Program-made: the position numbers and the translations under genes
The notes under the pieces: model-generated
Seen by the model: the letters and a program-made list of their open reading frames with translations, nothing else
The model's database searches: none
Told to the model about the DNA's origin: nothing
Shown: piece after piece, positions 5,858 through 7,779 of the stretch
How the letters are laid out: each line of letters begins with the position of its first letter
Numbering within the stretch: the stretch's first letter is position 1
Source: Chromatiales bacterium
GTDB taxonomy: Bacteria; Pseudomonadota; Gammaproteobacteria; SZUA-152
Direction: 5' to 3'
Assembly (NCBI GenBank): GCA_026999335.1
Contig: JALTPW010000852.1
Location: forward strand, 1 to 7,779
DNA: 7,779 nucleotides

Positions 5858-6150
5858 GTGTACGCCCAGCATGGGTATGAATTAATGAGGTGAAAGTCTT
5901 CTGTAGAGATCACCGTCGAACACCGTTTTGTTAGTAGACGATAACCACTTTGAAAAACACCGCAAGGGCCAACCCGCGAAGGTCGGTCTGAAGGAAGCCG
6001 GACGCAAAACTGCGAGCTGATGAACAAAAACATCATATGAGGCGTAGGCTGGAGGCGAGATGGCAGAGCCTGCCCCGCGAAGTGCTTTGGGTACAAGACA
6101 TCGAAGCCATGTGATCTAACGGCCACCGTAAATGATGCAGTTGTCTACAG
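5858..6150 (+). mobile_element. Probable group II intron 5' fragment (domain I), no reverse transcriptase left
   Basis: Several blocks in order resemble bacterial group II intron domain I: GTGTACGCCCAGCATGGG (from 5858, a plausible 5' end of the GTGYG type), GAGGTGAAAGTC (5888-5899), GATAACCACTT (5940-5950), GAAGGTCGGTCTGAAGGAAG (5979-5998) with CCGG, then GCAAAACTGCGAGC and GATGAACA. No domain V signature and no reverse-transcriptase/maturase frame are found, so it would be a dead 5' fragment. The similarity seems to stop near 6150, where insertion-sequence material begins on the other strand. A 108-codon frame on the complement (5800-6126) is only the antisense of this RNA. The assignment is by motif memory; a structured RNA of another kind is possible. 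Confidence 0.55.
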
Positions 6151-6163
6151 GGATGTCACACCG

Positions 6164-6340
6164 TTACACATAAGTTTGGTTGCACAAGGATGCTTTTTTG
6201 TACCCGTTAATTGCCAACGCAAAATCTCGCATTCGTTGGATACCAATCCAAACCGTTTTTGTACCTGGAGAGCCATCGCCTTTTCGCCCAAGATAGCCTC
6301 CCAGCTTTGTGGAAGATGTGAAGATGGGGAGCAGGTTTGC
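6164..6340 (-). pseudogene. IS4-family transposase remnant, C-terminal end only
   Basis: The last 55 or so codons of a - strand frame ending at 6164 contain KLGGYLGRKGDGSPGTKT followed by VWIGIQRMRDFALAI. This is the characteristic C-terminal block (LGGFLGRKGDGEPG..T.W.GLQR..D) of Tn5/IS50-like members of the IS4 family. The catalytic DDE domain is absent: upstream of about 6340 the frame turns into unrelated sequence (VKGNKKTGSGL). It is therefore a decayed insertion-sequence end, probably inserted beside or into the intron fragment. Confidence 0.68.
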
Positions 6341-6627
6341 GTAATTGTGCTTCCAGAGACTTATAATACAAAAGCGCAAGCCTGACCCTGTTTTTTTGTT
6401 TCCTTTCACTGACAATGGCCTTCCCCAAATGTCCACCGGGCCGGCTTCCATAATTTAAGTTAACGAGGCTACTCATAGGTTCACTTACGGTGCGGCCTGC
6501 AACTTCGTCCTTGGGAAACTTACAACCTCTGATTACTCAGGCGCTGCTTCCCGGTGCTACAAAGGCATACGGATAACTCCTTTGATGGGACGTTAACCCG
6601 CTAGACTGATCATCGATGACGGCATAC
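6341..6627. other. Gene-free stretch, unassigned
   Basis: No convincing gene on either strand; the short frames lack family features and a usable start. Around 6365-6395 lies a block (CTTATAATACAAAAGCGCAA... in the insertion-sequence neighbourhood, - strand ...GGGTCAGGCTTGCGC) of REP-like character. From about 6470 to 6600 the - strand has a stem-rich look (CCTGAGTAATCAGAGG, GAAGTTGCAGGCCGCACC) that could be part of a structured RNA or intron, but I cannot identify it. Confidence 0.35.
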
Positions 6628-6670
6628 GGACGCTACCCTTATTCTCATTAAACATTAAAGGGTAGCGTCC
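6628..6670. repeat. Perfect 13-bp-arm hairpin (GGACGCTACCCTT)
   Basis: GGACGCTACCCTT (6628-6640) and AAGGGTAGCGTCC (6658-6670) are exact reverse complements around a 17-base AT-rich loop. It is a REP-type palindrome, different in sequence from the others in this window, and leads straight into the tandem repeat that follows. It could act as a transcription barrier at the end of the cassette array (inference). Confidence 0.75.
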
Positions 6671-6725
6671 CCTTTATCCCTCTTTATCCCTTTATCCCCT
6701 TTATCCCCTTTATCCCCTTTATCCC
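6671..6725. repeat. 9-bp tandem repeat, about six units of CCTTTATCC
   Basis: About six units of CCTTTATCC and one-base variants, from 6671 to ATCCC at 6725. The leftmost two are 10-mers (CCTTTATCCC, TCTTTATCCC), the third is 8 bases and the rest are regular 9-mers. With no unique spacers it is a simple tandem repeat, not CRISPR, and is likely length-variable by slippage. Confidence 0.85.
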
Positions 6726-6755
6726 ACGGTTACTTTTACCTTTTTGTCCTGCCCA

Positions 6756-6830
6756 TGCTAACGTTGCAATTCACCGGCGTATTTTGAGCGGCAGCGAAAA
6801 ATACGTCCGCGTGAAATTGCCTTGTTATGT
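6756..6830 (-). other. attC-like integron recombination site, 75 bp (distal)
   Basis: On the - strand it starts ACATAAC (6830-6824) and ends GTTAGCA (6762-6756). Between them, CAATTTCACGCGGACGTATT pairs with AATACGCCGGTGAATTG as an imperfect hairpin. The 5' arm carries extra unpaired bases (T, G, A), the extrahelical-base pattern that orients attC sites. It sits 10 bases past the stop of the preceding cassette gene. It fits the family in structure, though the ends are not strict RYYYAAC/GTTRRRY. Confidence 0.7.
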
Positions 6831-6840
6831 GATTTATATT

Positions 6841-7215
6841 TCAAATAAGGCTCCGTGTTCTTCCAAGCCTGCCCCCTATAGCAGAAAAGCAAGATGCGAA
6901 GAAGCTTGCAAAAAGAAACCGCCACATTACTAAATCAAGGCGGATATTATATTCCGCTGGTATTGGGCCATGTATTGATTCGGAGATGAATGGCCCAACA
7001 TAATAACCAACTACCAAGCCACAGACTGCCCCAACAGCAAGGCCAACAAATGCAAAAGCCCTTCCTCCTTTTCCCTGAATGGCGGCTTCCGTAACTGGCA
7101 TTAACAGCAAAACAACTAGCGCATACATGACGGCATAACGCCCCAAATATTGCCAAGTCAAATAAATTGAGGCTAACAATACAACACCTATTAGAATTGG
7201 CCATATATATTTCAT
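6841..7215 (-). CDS. Four-helix integral membrane protein, integron cassette gene, function unknown
   Basis: 124 residues with four hydrophobic stretches, at about 4-23 (WPILIGVVLLASIYLTWQYL), 28-46, 53-78 (glycine-rich, AFVGLAVGAVCGLVVGYYVG) and 97-115, with basic residues in the short loops and C-terminus (GGRLGRTRS). It is predicted to span the inner membrane. No family is recognised. It lies alone between two attC-like sites in the same orientation, with only about 9 bases from the upstream attC core to the ATG and no real Shine-Dalgarno, both usual for cassette genes, which depend on an upstream promoter. The sequence is AT-rich. Confidence 0.75.
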   Translation of the reverse strand: MKYIWPILIGVVLLASIYLTWQYLGRYAVMYALVVLLLMPVTEAAIQGKGGRAFAFVGLAVGAVCGLVVGYYVGPFISESIHGPIPAEYNIRLDLVMWRFLFASFFASCFSAIGGRLGRTRSLI

Positions 7216-7224
7216 TCAATACTC

Positions 7225-7281
7225 ACATAACGCCAGGTTAAGCGGCGCGCTTTTAGCGTCCGCTTGAACTTTTTGTTATGT
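7225..7281 (-). other. attC-like integron recombination site, 57 bp
   Basis: The outer ends are exact complements: ACATAAC (7281-7275, - strand) and GTTATGT (7231-7225). Inside, GTTCAAGCGGACGC (- strand, 7269-7256) pairs with GCGCCGCTTAAC (7248-7237), leaving two unpaired bases (C and A) in the first arm. This is the same extrahelical layout as the attC sites of aadA-type cassettes, where GTTCAAGCCGACGC faces GCGCGGCTTAAC. The layout shows that the cassettes read on the - strand. Confidence 0.82.
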
Positions 7282-7492
7282 GATTTTTTGCAACTACCAT
7301 TAGCACTACAATAAAAATTGATGCCACAAAATAGCCCAACAACACATTGGAGAATATAATTGGAGCAATATCCATTCGTTGGGATTCGGTTAGATATGGG
7401 AATATTATTTTATTATATGAGAATAGATAAATACCAAAATTTATTACAAACGTAAAAGCGACTAAAGACACATATAAGGATAATGATTTCAT
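7253..7492 (-). CDS. Small two-helix membrane protein overlapping the Tae4-like gene; candidate immunity or accessory protein
   Basis: 79 residues with two hydrophobic helices, about 5-24 (LYVSLVAFTFVINFGIYLF) and 44-67 (VLLGYFVASIFIVVLMVVA), joined by a loop with TESQRMD. The C-terminus is basic and serine-rich (KNHITKSSSGR). The ATG overlaps the stop of the upstream Tae4-like gene (ATGA, 7489-7492), so translation is coupled. The last nine or so codons and the stop lie inside the attC site, a compact arrangement seen in other cassettes. No family is recognised. Known Tae4 immunity proteins (Tai4) are periplasmic rather than two-helix membrane proteins, so an immunity role is only a suggestion from position; holin-like help for a lysis toxin is another. 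Confidence 0.7.
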   Translation of the reverse strand: MKSLSLYVSLVAFTFVINFGIYLFSYNKIIFPYLTESQRMDIAPIIFSNVLLGYFVASIFIVVLMVVAKNHITKSSSGR

Positions 7493-7779
7493 TTCACTTC
7501 CCAGAACCAGATTTTCCTGCTACGATTGAGGTCTGATAACGTACCAAAAAACTCATATACTGACCTAAAGAACATACTACTGCTTGTAATCTTGTCTTTA
7601 TCCCATAGATCGATGTGGTCTCCGCTTCTAGTCTGTTCAGATTCGTTTCCACGTGGCCAGTAGTCTTTAAAGAATATTACACCGGTCTTATCGGCAAGCC
7701 CCTTTTGAAAGGTTTTAGGGTTTACTTCGATCATTTTTTCGAAACCTCTCGGCGGAGACGCTCTTAACCCCTTTGCAAG
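7489..7779 (-). CDS. tae4: Tae4-like peptidoglycan amidase effector, N-terminus beyond window edge
   Basis: The frame is open to the window edge, giving 96 visible C-terminal residues; the first ATG (7734) is internal because homologous-looking sequence (LAKGLRASPPRGFEK) precedes it. Diagnostic blocks: KTGVIFFKDYWPR, SGDHIDLWDKDKIT and the closing SRKIWFWEVK. These match Tae4, a DL-endopeptidase (amidase) delivered by type VI secretion that cuts the peptide stem of peptidoglycan in the target periplasm. Tae4 uses Cys and His: the His of GDHIDLW is visible, while the Cys would lie in the missing N-terminal part. It shares an ATGA overlap with the small membrane protein gene, and both lie in one integron-type cassette before an attC. 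I see no type VI secretion structural gene in the window. Confidence 0.75.
   Translation of the reverse strand, partial: LAKGLRASPPRGFEKMIEVNPKTFQKGLADKTGVIFFKDYWPRGNESEQTRSGDHIDLWDKDKITSSSMFFRSVYEFFGTLSDLNRSRKIWFWEVK

Noticed and set aside
5800..6126. 108-codon - strand frame as a hypothetical protein
   Set aside because: Best explained as the antisense of the group II intron-like RNA; the peptide has no domain pattern.
6207..6476. 89-codon - strand frame overlapping the transposase remnant
   Set aside because: It is another frame of the same DNA; the IS4-type block lies in the frame ending at 6164.
6671..6725. CRISPR array
   Set aside because: The 9-bp units are contiguous with no unique spacers and no cas genes; a simple tandem repeat.

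Overview
The window reads as accessory DNA from a proteobacterium, most likely a gammaproteobacterium. This is inferred from the TonB-dependent receptor, the REP-like hairpins, the type II toxin-antitoxin (TA) modules and the attC-like integron sites. No rRNA, tRNA or core housekeeping gene is present to fix the taxon. GC content changes along the window: the receptor and first citrate-synthase-like gene look GC-rich, while both TA modules and the right-hand cassettes look AT-rich, suggesting mixed origins.

Left part (1-4508, all + strand): the 3' two thirds or more of a TonB-dependent outer-membrane receptor (1-1715); a 172-bp repeat carrying a promoter and a 25-bp palindromic operator; a complete vapBC TA module (1995-2647); a 57-bp REP-like repeat; then two translationally coupled genes (2842-3669 and 3669-4508) for small, divergent citrate-synthase-superfamily proteins. 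Both have lost catalytic histidines that ordinary citrate synthases need.

Middle (4509-5207, no gene): a stack of repeats. It holds REP-like hairpins, a second copy of the vapBC promoter/operator repeat joined almost directly to a second copy of the vapBC downstream repeat (as if vapBC had been removed, or had never arrived), a perfect 16-bp-arm hairpin, and a 201-bp MITE-like element with perfect 22-bp terminal inverted repeats.

Right part (5208-7779, genes on the - strand): a relBE-type TA module with its own promoter and palindromes (5208-5741); a probable 5' fragment of a group II intron on the + strand (about 5858-6150); the C-terminal remnant of an IS4-family transposase (6164-6340, - strand); an unassigned stretch; a hairpin and a 9-bp tandem repeat; then what looks like the distal end of an integron cassette array. 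Two attC-like sites (6756-6830 and 7225-7281) separate cassettes encoding a four-helix membrane protein and, in an overlapping pair, a Tae4-like peptidoglycan amidase (cut by the window edge) and a small two-helix membrane protein. By attC orientation, any integrase should lie beyond the right edge.

Main points of interest: the apparent vapBC 'ghost' locus, the coupled citrate-synthase-like pair with degraded active sites, and the Tae4-like toxin with a candidate partner in an integron cassette. All family assignments come from motif recognition by eye; no search was run.
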